In this document: piece by piece, positions 9,308 through 17,023 of the stretch
Position numbering within the stretch: the stretch's first letter is position 1
How the letters are laid out: every line of letters begins with the position of its first letter
DNA from: Sphingomonas endolithica
Lineage (GTDB): Bacteria > Pseudomonadota > Alphaproteobacteria > Sphingomonadales > Sphingomonadaceae
DNA length: 64,000 bases
Direction of reading: 5' to 3'
NCBI RefSeq assembly: GCF_025231525.1
Contig: NZ_CP103057.1
Location: 186,001-250,000 of the forward strand
The notes under the pieces: generated by a model
Seen by the model: the letters and a program-made list of their open reading frames with translations, nothing else
What the model was told of the DNA's origin: nothing
The model's database searches: none
Made by a program: the position numbers and the translations under genes

Positions 9308-9384
9308 GGCGGAGTAGCTCAGCTGGTTAGAGCACGGGAATCATAATCCTGGGGTCGGGGGTTCAAGTCCCTCCTTCGCTACCA
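9308..9384 (+). tRNA. tRNA-Met (anticodon CAT, elongator type)
   Basis: Acceptor GGCGGAG pairs with CTTCGCT. The D arm is GCTCAGCTGGTTAGAGC, the anticodon stem-loop is CGGGA-ATCATAA-TCCTG, the T arm is GGGGGTTCAAGTCCCTC, and the gene ends ACCA with CCA encoded. The first base pair is G-T rather than the C1-A72 mismatch of initiator tRNA, so it is an elongator. A CAT tRNA-Ile2 read by lysidine is less likely. Confidence 0.93.
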
Positions 9385-9440
9385 CTCGCGACCGTTTTCC
9401 AGTACCATCCCGCAGTTGCGCGGCGACATCACTGCTCCGC

Positions 9441-9459
9441 GGCGAAGGCCGGGGTCCAG
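9441..9459. repeat. Half-copy of palindromic repeat family 3
   Basis: GGCGAAGGCCGGGGTCCAG matches one arm of the repeat found complete at 44957-45061 and in part at 10261-10285. It sits in the 180-bp gap after tRNA-Met; I see nothing else there. Confidence 0.55.
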
Positions 9460-9564
9460 TAGCGACACGACCATTGGCGCATGCTGCGCGCAGTTACGCC
9501 CCGCTTACACCCAAAGACCCACAGCTTGAGGCATGCTCAACCCCAACGGGTCCTGTAAGGTCCG

Positions 9565-10179
9565 CTAAGGCACCCGCCTTGCCGACCGGATCAGCACCGG
9601 CGGCACGATCATCTGCCCCTTCATCATGCCGTCGCCCGCCGTGGCCGATGTCGGCGCATCCAGGATGTGCTGCACCACCTCCATGCCCTCCACGACGTGC
9701 CCGAAGGCGGCATAGCCCAGGTTGTCGCCCGGCTGGCTCGGATCGGCATCCAGCCCCGGCTGATCCCCCACCATGATCGTGAAGTCGCCGCTCGCCGTGC
9801 CCGGTGCATAGCGCGCGATCGAGATCGTGCCGCTCAGATGCTTGATGCCGGTCTGCGTGGTCGGCTCGTGCTTGATCGGCGGCAACACCCGCTTGGGCGC
9901 GTTCTGCACTCCGAACTGCACGAAGCCGAACCCCGGCCCCCCCTTGGCGGTACGATAGAAGCCGATCCCGTCGAGCCGCTTCTGATCGACATATCTCAGG
10001 AAGTTCGCGGTGGTGATCGGCGCGCGTTCCTTCTTCAACGCCAGCACGATTCGGCCGTCCGCGGTATCGAGCACCACGCGAACCGTAGCCGGGGCAGGGG
10101 GCACCGCCGGTGGCGGCAGCGGCGTCGGTGCCGGTACAGCCTGGGCGGCCAGCGCCAGGAACAAGTAAACCATCATCAT
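9565..10179 (-). CDS. Peptidylprolyl cis-trans isomerase, cyclophilin type, exported
   Basis: A 204-residue cyclophilin that would speed proline isomerisation during protein folding, probably in the periplasm. A hydrophobic signal segment (MVYLFLALAAQAVP) is followed by a proline-rich linker, then the cyclophilin core from about residue 30. Core motifs include GRIVLALKKERAPITTANFL, DGIGFYRTA (catalytic arginine) and LSGTISIARY. The C-terminal AFGHVVEGMEVV is also typical. Three consecutive ATG codons at 10179, 10176 and 10173 follow GAGGTGTGGAG, so the exact start is open. It is transcribed away from trxB. Confidence 0.92.
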   Translation of the reverse strand: MMMVYLFLALAAQAVPAPTPLPPPAVPPAPATVRVVLDTADGRIVLALKKERAPITTANFLRYVDQKRLDGIGFYRTAKGGPGFGFVQFGVQNAPKRVLPPIKHEPTTQTGIKHLSGTISIARYAPGTASGDFTIMVGDQPGLDADPSQPGDNLGYAAFGHVVEGMEVVQHILDAPTSATAGDGMMKGQMIVPPVLIRSARRVP

Positions 10180-10260
10180 CTCCACACCTCAGCCTCACCC
10201 ATTGCGCGTCATCCAGCCCAACTTGGCAACCCCCAACTTCTGCCCAACGTACTTCTAAAG

Positions 10261-10285
10261 CTCCCCGGCGAGGGCCGGGGCCCAG
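10261..10285. repeat. Palindromic repeat, family 3
   Basis: CTCCCCGGCGAGGGCCGGGG followed by CCCAG carries the CCCCGGC/GCCGGGG hairpin shared with the copy at 44957-45061. Confidence 0.7.
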
Positions 10286-10516
10286 GTGCGATGGCGGTAG
10301 TTACCCGGCACACCGCATCACCAATCCAATCACAAGCGACACAGCTTTTCCGCTGTCCTACAACGACCCACCATCGTACCTTCAAACCATGAGCCCGCAG
10401 CCCCTCCTCCAGCCCGCCAATCGCAACGATCGAGTCGACCCAAGACAACCCCGCCCGGCGTTCAACCTTCTCAACATTCGCGCGGCGATCCGTAACGAAA
10501 TCAACGAGATGCACAC

Positions 10517-10571
10517 TCAACCGCGGGGTTGAACAACACCAGCGCCAAACGTCGCTCAACCACATGGTTGA
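10517..10571. promoter_or_regulatory. Two inverted repeats TCAACC-N4-GGTTGA upstream of trxB
   Basis: Perfect arms TCAACC and GGTTGA separated by four bases occur at 10517-10532 and again at 10556-10571. The spacer differs between the two (GCGG and ACAT) and the centres are 39 bp apart. Conserved arms with variable spacers suggest a dimeric regulator binding two sites about 100 bp before trxB. No known regulator is assigned. Confidence 0.5.
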
Positions 10572-10669
10572 ACAAGCCGCTTGCCCTTTAACCCGCCCCA
10601 CGCCGCTCCCATGTTGATGGTCGGCCACGCGCCCCCTAGAAGCGCCGCTTCGCCACGACGGACACCTTC

Positions 10670-11635
10670 ATGACCACGCACACCACCAAGATGCTCATCC
10701 TCGGCTCCGGGCCGGCCGGCCTCAGCGCTGCCATCTACGGCGCGCGTGCCGGCATGGCGCCGATCGTCGTGCAGGGCATCCAGCCGGGCGGGCAGCTCAC
10801 CACCACCACCGATGTCGAGAATTATCCTGGCTTCCGTGATGTGGTCCAGGGCCCCTGGCTGATGCAGGAGATGCAGGCCCAGGCTGAACATGTCGGCACG
10901 CGGCTGATGTGGGACACGATCGTCGAGGTCGATCTCACCCGCCGGCCGTTCCGCCTGATCGGCGACGGCGGCGACATCTATGAAGGCGACACGTTGGTCG
11001 TCGCCACCGGCGCGCAGGCCAAATGGCTCGGGCTCGACAGCGAGGATGCGCTGAAGGGCAAGGGCGTCAGCGCCTGCGCCACCTGCGACGGCTTCTTCTA
11101 TCGCGGCAAGAAGGTCGCGGTGATCGGCGGCGGCAACACCGCGGTCGAGGAGGCGCTGTACCTTACCAATCACTCGCCCGACGTCGTGCTGATCCATCGC
11201 CGCGACAGCTTCCGCGCCGAGAAGATCCTCCAGGAGCGTTTGTTCGCGCACAAGGGCGTGACCGTGATGTGGAACAAGGAAGTCGCCGAGTTCGTCGATG
11301 GCGGCGGCACGTCCGGGCTCGTCGCGCTCGACCTGCGCGACACCGTCACCGGCGAGATGTCGCGCATCGATGTCGAGGGCGGGTTCGTCGCGATCGGTCA
11401 TCACCCCGCGACCGAGCTGTTCCGCGGCCATCTCGATCTCGACGAGGATCATTATATCGCGGTCGAGACCGGCAGCACGCGCACCTCGGTGCCGGGCGTG
11501 TTCGCCTGTGGCGACGTGATGGACAAGGTCTACCGCCAAGCGGTCACCGCCGCCGGCACCGGCTGCATGGCCGCGCTGGATGCCGAACGCTTCCTGGGCG
11601 AAGTGGAGTTCGAGCTGGCCGAAGCCGCCGAGTAA
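10670..11635 (+). CDS. trxB: Thioredoxin-disulfide reductase
   Basis: A 321-residue FAD enzyme that passes electrons from NADPH to thioredoxin in the cytoplasm. The FAD-binding motif LGSGPAGLSAAIYGARAG is at residues 11-28, the redox-active disulfide is C136/C139 in SACATCDGFF, and the NADPH motif is VIGGGNTAVEEAL. The C-terminal FAD site reads GVFACGDVMD. Length is normal. It precedes the convergent XrtA hydrolase gene by one base, so the two 3' ends nearly touch. Confidence 0.97.
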   Translation: MTTHTTKMLILGSGPAGLSAAIYGARAGMAPIVVQGIQPGGQLTTTTDVENYPGFRDVVQGPWLMQEMQAQAEHVGTRLMWDTIVEVDLTRRPFRLIGDGGDIYEGDTLVVATGAQAKWLGLDSEDALKGKGVSACATCDGFFYRGKKVAVIGGGNTAVEEALYLTNHSPDVVLIHRRDSFRAEKILQERLFAHKGVTVMWNKEVAEFVDGGGTSGLVALDLRDTVTGEMSRIDVEGGFVAIGHHPATELFRGHLDLDEDHYIAVETGSTRTSVPGVFACGDVMDKVYRQAVTAAGTGCMAALDAERFLGEVEFELAEAAE

Positions 11636-11636
11636 C

Positions 11637-12413
11637 TCAGCCGAGCACGCCGCGCAGGATCGCCTCCAGCGCGGCCTGGTCCTCGCCTCGGGCGAAGCTG
11701 TGCGACGCGGTATCGATGATGTGGGTGGTGACCGGGAGGTCGGTGGCATGCATGACGTCCGCATAGGCGATCGCCGTCGCATCCTTTTCCGCGAGCACGA
11801 TGGTGACCGGCGTGGTGCCGGCAAGAGCGGCTGCAAGGCGGACGGCAAGCGCGTCGCCCTCTTGCGACCGGCGCTCCGATATCCGCCGCAAGCCTCTGAA
11901 AAGCTTGCGAACGTCTACCCCACCACGCAGCAGCCGGAGATAGGTCGCCGGATCCTTGAACCGCTCGACATACCGCGCCCGGATCGCCGCCGGCGGCGGC
12001 AAGTCGTCGGCCCGGTCGATCGTCCAAGGATTGGCGAGCACCAGCGCATCGATCCCCGCCTGCCGGTGAAACAGGGCAAGTGCCGTCGCCGCATCGCAAT
12101 TGCCGAACCCGACGATGCGGGCCACCGTCGGTACCGCGGCACGGAATGCAGCGAGGGCCGCCGCCATGTCCTCGGCGGAACGTTCGAACCCTTCATTCTC
12201 GCCGGATGAATCACCGATGCCGCGGCGATCGTACCGGAACACTGGCGTGCCCGACCTCGCCAGGTTGGCCGCGAGTGCGGCCATGCCACGATGCGCACCG
12301 ATGCGGATCTCGTTGCCGCCGGACACGATCAACAGGCCGGTGGTACCCGCCGCTTCATCCAGCGTGCCGACCAGCATCTCGCCGCCACAGGGAAAGGTGA
12401 TCACCCGCCGCAT
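11637..12413 (-). CDS. Exosortase A system-associated alpha/beta hydrolase 1
   Basis: A 258-residue alpha/beta hydrolase of the type found only in XrtA loci. It begins MRRVITFPCGGEMLVGTL and has YDRRGIGDSSGENEGFE in the oxyanion region. The nucleophile elbow is GFGNCDAA with cysteine 106 where most relatives have serine. D near VLAEKDATA and H in TASHSF complete a plausible triad. An alternative ATG lies at 12425; either start overlaps the upstream hydrolase 2 gene. Its role is unknown, probably acting on an acyl or ester intermediate of the polysaccharide pathway. Confidence 0.85.
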   Translation of the reverse strand: MRRVITFPCGGEMLVGTLDEAAGTTGLLIVSGGNEIRIGAHRGMAALAANLARSGTPVFRYDRRGIGDSSGENEGFERSAEDMAAALAAFRAAVPTVARIVGFGNCDAATALALFHRQAGIDALVLANPWTIDRADDLPPPAAIRARYVERFKDPATYLRLLRGGVDVRKLFRGLRRISERRSQEGDALAVRLAAALAGTTPVTIVLAEKDATAIAYADVMHATDLPVTTHIIDTASHSFARGEDQAALEAILRGVLG

Positions 12414-13111
12414 GCGACCACCCATGCGGCGATATCCTCGGCCAGCAGCGCGGCGAGCGCAGCGTCGTTGCCGGGCTCCGCACGACGCCACAACGGCGCA
12501 CCGGCCAGCTTGAGGTCGGCCGACTGGGCATCGGTTTCCAGCCGAACTGTGCGAATGGTGCCGGCTGCGGCCGGCACCGCCGCGGCCAGATCGGCAAGCA
12601 GTGTCCGGCTCAGCCGATTGCCGGCGAGCTCGATTGGCGCACCGGGCGGCTCGATCGCTCCGGCATCGAAATGCTCGCCCGCTTCCTTGGCCGCAGCAAG
12701 CCGGGTGCGGAGCATCTCACGCACCAGCTTTGCGCCTGTCATCGGCGCAAAATGGTAGCGGCCGGCCAGATCCGCCTGCGTGTCGAGCAGCGCACCGCCC
12801 CGAATGGCAAAGCTGTAGACCGATCCGTGGTCGGCACGCAGCGCCTGCGCTGCGTCGCGAAAGGCAGCGCGCCAGTCGCCCAACGCCGCCTGTTCTATTG
12901 GAACGAGCGAGTCGCCAGACCCCGGAAGATCGGGCAGCGCGTTGGAAATGCCACGCTCTGCCAACGCCCGCAATACCGTCACCATGAAGGCGCGGGTGCG
13001 ATTGGCCTCCTCGAACGGCGGCATGGCCGCAAGGACCAGCGGTCCACTCTTCGGCCCGAAGCGCAACAGCGTCTCGCTGCCGCCTTGCCAGGCATAGGTC
13101 ATCGGACTCAT
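12401..13111 (-). CDS. Exosortase A system-associated hydrolase 2
   Basis: A 236-residue protein with a degenerate alpha/beta hydrolase fold. Residues 29-45 (AAMPPFEEANRTRAFMV) and LPDLPGSGDSLVP match the strand-loop regions of the XrtA hydrolase 2 family. The elbow reads YSFAIRGGALLD, with no serine or cysteine at the usual nucleophile position, so catalysis is doubtful. It overlaps hydrolase 1 by 13 bases and follows the acyl carrier protein gene by 23 bases, forming a leftward three-gene unit. Function is inferred from company: the trio ACP, hydrolase 1, hydrolase 2 recurs in XrtA loci. Confidence 0.82.
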   Translation of the reverse strand: MSPMTYAWQGGSETLLRFGPKSGPLVLAAMPPFEEANRTRAFMVTVLRALAERGISNALPDLPGSGDSLVPIEQAALGDWRAAFRDAAQALRADHGSVYSFAIRGGALLDTQADLAGRYHFAPMTGAKLVREMLRTRLAAAKEAGEHFDAGAIEPPGAPIELAGNRLSRTLLADLAAAVPAAAGTIRTVRLETDAQSADLKLAGAPLWRRAEPGNDAALAALLAEDIAAWVVACGG

Positions 13112-13134
13112 GACCCGGTCATGTCCGCTTACTG

Positions 13135-13407
13135 TCAGATGAGCGCCTTGGCGTCGGCAAAGCGAACCAAGGCGCCGAACGTCTCGAGCATTTCGCCATC
13201 GACCTCGTCATCCTCGATCAGGACGCCAAGCCGCTCCTCGAGCTCGGTCAATAACCCGGCCACTGCCATCGAATCGAGCTCCGGCAACGCGCCGAACAAC
13301 GGCGTCTCGCTGCGGAAAGCGTCGACCCGCTCCTGCGACAGTCCAAGCACGTCCTTTAGAACGGCGCGCACCGTCGCATCGACTTCGTTGTGATCGTCTG
13401 GCAGCAC
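13135..13407 (-). CDS. Acyl carrier protein, exosortase A-associated
   Basis: A 90-residue carrier protein with the phosphopantetheine attachment serine S46 in LPELDSMAVAGLLTELE and the four-helix pattern of ACPs. The start is probably GTG at 13407, preceded by GCGAGGGCGAC; no ATG occurs near. It is divergent from the acyl-CoA ligase at 13539, with a 131-bp shared promoter region. The nearby ligase is a natural candidate to load it and the PLP decarboxylase may act on a carrier-bound amino acid, but this is inference from gene order. Confidence 0.85.
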   Translation of the reverse strand: MLPDDHNEVDATVRAVLKDVLGLSQERVDAFRSETPLFGALPELDSMAVAGLLTELEERLGVLIEDDEVDGEMLETFGALVRFADAKALI

Positions 13408-13538
13408 GTCGCCCTCGCTTGGCCGTTTTCTGCCGCGGCCGTAGAGAAAGGCAGCGGCGATGCCAAGGGGAACGGGTGCAGTGCACCATCCGGGGACAGG
13501 CGCTCGCCGACTGAGGCGATCCGCGGTAAGGGCATGGC

Positions 13539-15035
13539 ATGATCCCGCTCGATCCCCATCCCCGTCCGATCGACACCTTGGCCGGTCGCGGCGCCTCGCA
13601 CGACGTTGCGCTGTTGGACAAGGCGGGCGCGCTCGATTTCCCCGGACTGGAGTTGCTGACCGGGCAGATCGCCGCGTGGCTGGCGGGGCTGGGACTTCGG
13701 CGAGGGGACCGCGTCGCATCGTGGCTGCCCAAGACGCGCACGGCATGCGTGTTGCCGATGGCAGCCCCCAGGGCCGGGTTGGTGCATGTGCCGATCAACC
13801 CGATGCTGAAGCGAGCGCAAGTGGCGCATATCCTGGCCGATAGCAGCGCGTCCGTAATGGTCACGCAGGAAGCGCGCGCTGCTTCGCTGGAGGTCGGGGA
13901 CGTGCCGAGGAACTGCCGCCTGGTGCTGGAAGACGCCTTCGTCGCCACCGATGCCACGCCACCATCATCGGCCGAGCCGGAAGATCTCGCGGCGATCCTG
14001 TATACCTCTGGCTCGACCGGGCGACCGAAAGGCGTGATGCTGAGCCATGCCAATCTGTGGCTCGGCGCGATCTCGGTTGCGCGTTACCTGCACATCATGC
14101 CCGCAGACCGCGTGCTCGGCGTGCTGCCGCTCAGCTTCGACTATGGGCAGAACCAGACTTTTTCGACCTGGGCGGCGGGTGCCTGCTATGCCCCGCTGGA
14201 TTACCTGACGCCGCGCGACGTGGTGAAGGCGGTGGACCGCATCGGCGCGACCACCTTGGCCGGCGTGCCGCCTTTGTGGGTGCAGTTGCTGGAGGCGACC
14301 TGGCCAGCGGAGACGGCCGCAAGGTTGCGGCGTCTGACCAATTCGGGCGGTGCGCTGACTCCGCGGCTGATCGTCGGGCTGCGTGAGCGCTTCCCGGTCG
14401 CCGATATCTACCCGATGTACGGACTGACCGAGGCGTTCCGCTCGACTTATCTGCCGCCTTCTTTGGTCGATGCGCATCCCGACGTCATGGGGAAGGCCAT
14501 CCCCTTCGCCGAAGTGATGGTCACCCGCTCCGATGGATCGCGCGCCGCGCCGGGCGAGGCGGGGGAACTCGTCCATGCCGGCCCGCTGGTGGCGCAAGGC
14601 TATTGGCAGGATGAGGAGCGCACGGCGCTGCGCTTTCGCGACGCGCCGGCCTGGGCGGAGTCGAGCGGCAAGGCCGTATGGTCGGGCGACACGGTAATCG
14701 AGGGCGAAGACGGCCTGTTCCGCTTCGTCGGTCGCGAGGACGAGATGATCAAGTCGGCCGGCAACCGCATCAGCCCGACGGAGATCGAGGAGGCGGTGCT
14801 GGCGGGCGGCGAGGTGGCGGAGGCGGTGGCTCTCGGCATCAACGACGAGCGGTTGGGGCAGGCGATCGTCGTGGTTGCGCGCGGCGATGGTTCGGTCGAG
14901 CCGGCGCTGCGCGAGCGGCTACGGCGCGAGCTACCGAGCTTCATGCAGCCCAGCCGCTATGAATGGCGGGAGAGCTTGCCACACAATGCAAACGGCAAGC
15001 TGGATCGTGCTGTATTGAAAGGCGAATTTACGTGA
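13539..15035 (+). CDS. Acyl-CoA ligase (AMP-forming), exosortase A-associated
   Basis: A 498-residue adenylate-forming enzyme that would activate a carboxylic acid as acyl-AMP and pass it to CoA or to the nearby carrier protein. The P-loop LYTSGSTGRPKGV is at residues 154-166, the A5 motif is YPMYGLTEAF, the hinge motif is GREDEMIKSAGNRISPTEIE and the C-terminal lysine motif is ANGKLDRAVL. It overlaps the following decarboxylase by GTGA. The acid substrate is unknown. This gene opens the long rightward XrtA operon. Confidence 0.9.
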   Translation: MIPLDPHPRPIDTLAGRGASHDVALLDKAGALDFPGLELLTGQIAAWLAGLGLRRGDRVASWLPKTRTACVLPMAAPRAGLVHVPINPMLKRAQVAHILADSSASVMVTQEARAASLEVGDVPRNCRLVLEDAFVATDATPPSSAEPEDLAAILYTSGSTGRPKGVMLSHANLWLGAISVARYLHIMPADRVLGVLPLSFDYGQNQTFSTWAAGACYAPLDYLTPRDVVKAVDRIGATTLAGVPPLWVQLLEATWPAETAARLRRLTNSGGALTPRLIVGLRERFPVADIYPMYGLTEAFRSTYLPPSLVDAHPDVMGKAIPFAEVMVTRSDGSRAAPGEAGELVHAGPLVAQGYWQDEERTALRFRDAPAWAESSGKAVWSGDTVIEGEDGLFRFVGREDEMIKSAGNRISPTEIEEAVLAGGEVAEAVALGINDERLGQAIVVVARGDGSVEPALRERLRRELPSFMQPSRYEWRESLPHNANGKLDRAVLKGEFT

Positions 15036-16291
15036 CCGCAAAGCCGATGGGAGCGATCCCCGACGACTTCGGATCAGCGCAGCCGCTGCCGATCGCCGGG
15101 CGCTCGGCTGAGGAGTGGGCGATGACGCATGACACGCCGTTGTTCGTGTACGATCTCGACATCGTGCGAGCCCGCATCACGGCGCTGCGGGCAGTGCTGC
15201 CGGGCATCGACCTGCATTATGCGATCAAGGCCAACCCCCTGCCGGCGATGGTGGCGGCGGTGGGATCGATGGTCGACGGGCTGGACGTGGCATCGGGCGG
15301 GGAACTGGCTGTCGCGCTCGACATGAAGCCGGGACAAGCGATCAGCTTCGCCGGGCCGGGCAAGAAGGACTGGGAGTTGGAGGCGGCGATCCGAGCAGGT
15401 GCGACGATCAACCTCGAGTCTCCCGGCGAGTGCGTGCGTGCCTTGGCGGCAGGCGAGCGGCTAGGCATCACGCCCCGCCTCGCCGTACGTGTAAATCCCG
15501 ATTTCGAACTACGCGGATCGGGTATGAAGATGGGTGGCCGTGCCTCACCGTTCGGGATAGATGCGGCGGAAGCGCCGGGCGTGGTGGCGATGTTGCGAGC
15601 GGCGGGCGCCGACTGGCGCGGCTGGCACATCTTTGCCGGATCGCAATCGCTCGACACGGCGGGGATCATCGAGACGCAGGCGGCGACCGTTGCGCTGGCG
15701 GCGCAATTATCGGCGACCGTCGGAGCGACCCCGCCGCTGGTGAACCTCGGGGGCGGTTTCGGCATCCCGTACTTTTCCGGCGACAGGGGCATCGATTTGC
15801 CAGCCATCGGCGGCGCACTGGCGTCAGTTCTCGGGGAGCGCCCGGAGCCGCTGGCCAATACGCGCTTCGCGATCGAATTGGGGCGGTACATGGTCGGTGA
15901 GTGCGGCGTGTATCTCACCCGCGTGATCGAACGGAAGGAAAGCCGGGGGGAGACGTTCTTGGTGGTCGATGGTGGCATGCACCATCAACTCGCCGCCTCG
16001 GGCAATTTCGGGACGGTGATCAAGCGCAACTATCCCGTGGCGGTTGCGACGGCGAGGGCAGGGGCGCCGAGCGAGACGGTCAGCGTGGTCGGCTGTCTAT
16101 GCACCCCGCTCGATCGGCTGGCGGATCGCGTGACGCTGCCAATCGCCGGGCCGGGTGACGTCATCGCCGTGTTCATGGCCGGCGCTTATGGGCTGTCGGC
16201 CAGCCCGCACGGCTTTCTTGGCCATCCCGTGCCGGCAGAGGTGGTTGCCAATCAACCAGGTCAAACCCCGTCTGCGTCGTTCCTAACGTAA
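15032..16291 (+). CDS. PLP-dependent decarboxylase, exosortase A-associated
   Basis: A 419-residue fold-type III decarboxylase related to diaminopimelate and ornithine decarboxylases. The PLP lysine is K66 in HYAIKANPLP. The phosphate-binding glycines are NLGGGFGIPYF and the ELGRYMVGE segment matches the EPGR region. The start is GTG at 15032, overlapping the ligase stop; an ATG five codons later is possible. In XrtA loci the enzyme always travels with the ligase and carrier protein, which suggests that together they make an amine-bearing substituent. That role is inferred. Confidence 0.88.
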   Translation: MTAKPMGAIPDDFGSAQPLPIAGRSAEEWAMTHDTPLFVYDLDIVRARITALRAVLPGIDLHYAIKANPLPAMVAAVGSMVDGLDVASGGELAVALDMKPGQAISFAGPGKKDWELEAAIRAGATINLESPGECVRALAAGERLGITPRLAVRVNPDFELRGSGMKMGGRASPFGIDAAEAPGVVAMLRAAGADWRGWHIFAGSQSLDTAGIIETQAATVALAAQLSATVGATPPLVNLGGGFGIPYFSGDRGIDLPAIGGALASVLGERPEPLANTRFAIELGRYMVGECGVYLTRVIERKESRGETFLVVDGGMHHQLAASGNFGTVIKRNYPVAVATARAGAPSETVSVVGCLCTPLDRLADRVTLPIAGPGDVIAVFMAGAYGLSASPHGFLGHPVPAEVVANQPGQTPSASFLT

Positions 16292-16381
16292 TTTTTACCG
16301 GACTGGCCGCATAGCCCGACCTTAGCCGCAAACCGCCGGAGGATCATTCCGGCGATCGAACCGCGGCAGGAGGTTTGTGCG

Positions 16382-17023
16382 ATGCTTGGTGGTACCGGTT
16401 TCAAGGCGCTGTCGCTATTGGCAATGGCCAATCTGGTCTCTGGCTGCATGAGCGGCGGCGGCCGGGCCGAATTGCCGCCGGCAAGCTTCGTCTCGACGCA
16501 GGAGAAGCCGGGCGAGGAATATATCATCGGCCCGCTCGACGAGCTCAACATCTTCGTGTGGCGCAACCCCGAACTGTCGGCGAAGGTCCAGGTGCGCCCC
16601 GACGGCCGCATCACCACGCCGCTGATCAGCGATATGCCCGCGACCGGCAAGACGCCCGCGATGCTAGCCGACGACATGAAGATCGCGCTTGGCGAATATA
16701 TCAAGGACCCGATCGTCTCGGTGATCGTCGAGAACTTCTCCGGCACGTTCAGCCAGCAGGTGCGCATCGTCGGCGCGACGGAGAAGCCAGCCTCGATCCC
16801 TTACCGCGCGAACATGACCCTGCTCGACGCAATGATCTCGGTCGGCGGGCTCAGCCAATATGCCGCCGGCAATAAGGCGCGGCTGGTGCGCTACGACCGG
16901 GCGACGGGCAAGCAGGTGGAATACAATGTCCGCCTCTCCAGCCTGCTGAAGAACGGCGATTCGCGCGCCAACGTGCGGCTGGAGCCGGGCGACGTGATCA
17001 TCATCCCGGAAAGCATGTTCTAA
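16382..17023 (+). CDS. XrtA-system polysaccharide export lipoprotein (Wza-like)
   Basis: A 213-residue outer-membrane lipoprotein of the polysaccharide export family. The lipobox LVSGC places the acylated cysteine at C22. The poly-export domain starts with EYIIGPLDELNIFVWRNPEL, followed by VRPDGRITTPLI and a SLBB-type segment VRIVGATEKPASIPYRANMT. The ATG at 16382 follows a strong AGGAGG site. The protein is shorter than Wza and probably needs the beta-barrel at 19467 as outer-membrane partner. The next gene starts directly after its stop. Confidence 0.92.
   Translation: MLGGTGFKALSLLAMANLVSGCMSGGGRAELPPASFVSTQEKPGEEYIIGPLDELNIFVWRNPELSAKVQVRPDGRITTPLISDMPATGKTPAMLADDMKIALGEYIKDPIVSVIVENFSGTFSQQVRIVGATEKPASIPYRANMTLLDAMISVGGLSQYAAGNKARLVRYDRATGKQVEYNVRLSSLLKNGDSRANVRLEPGDVIIIPESMF

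Larger units (their letters stand above)
10186..10669. other. 484-bp intergenic region between cyclophilin gene and trxB
   Basis: No convincing gene was found here. It holds a partial family 3 repeat at 10261-10285 and two inverted repeats at 10517-10571. The divergent promoters of the cyclophilin gene and trxB must lie here, but I cannot assign -35/-10 boxes with confidence. Confidence 0.7.
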
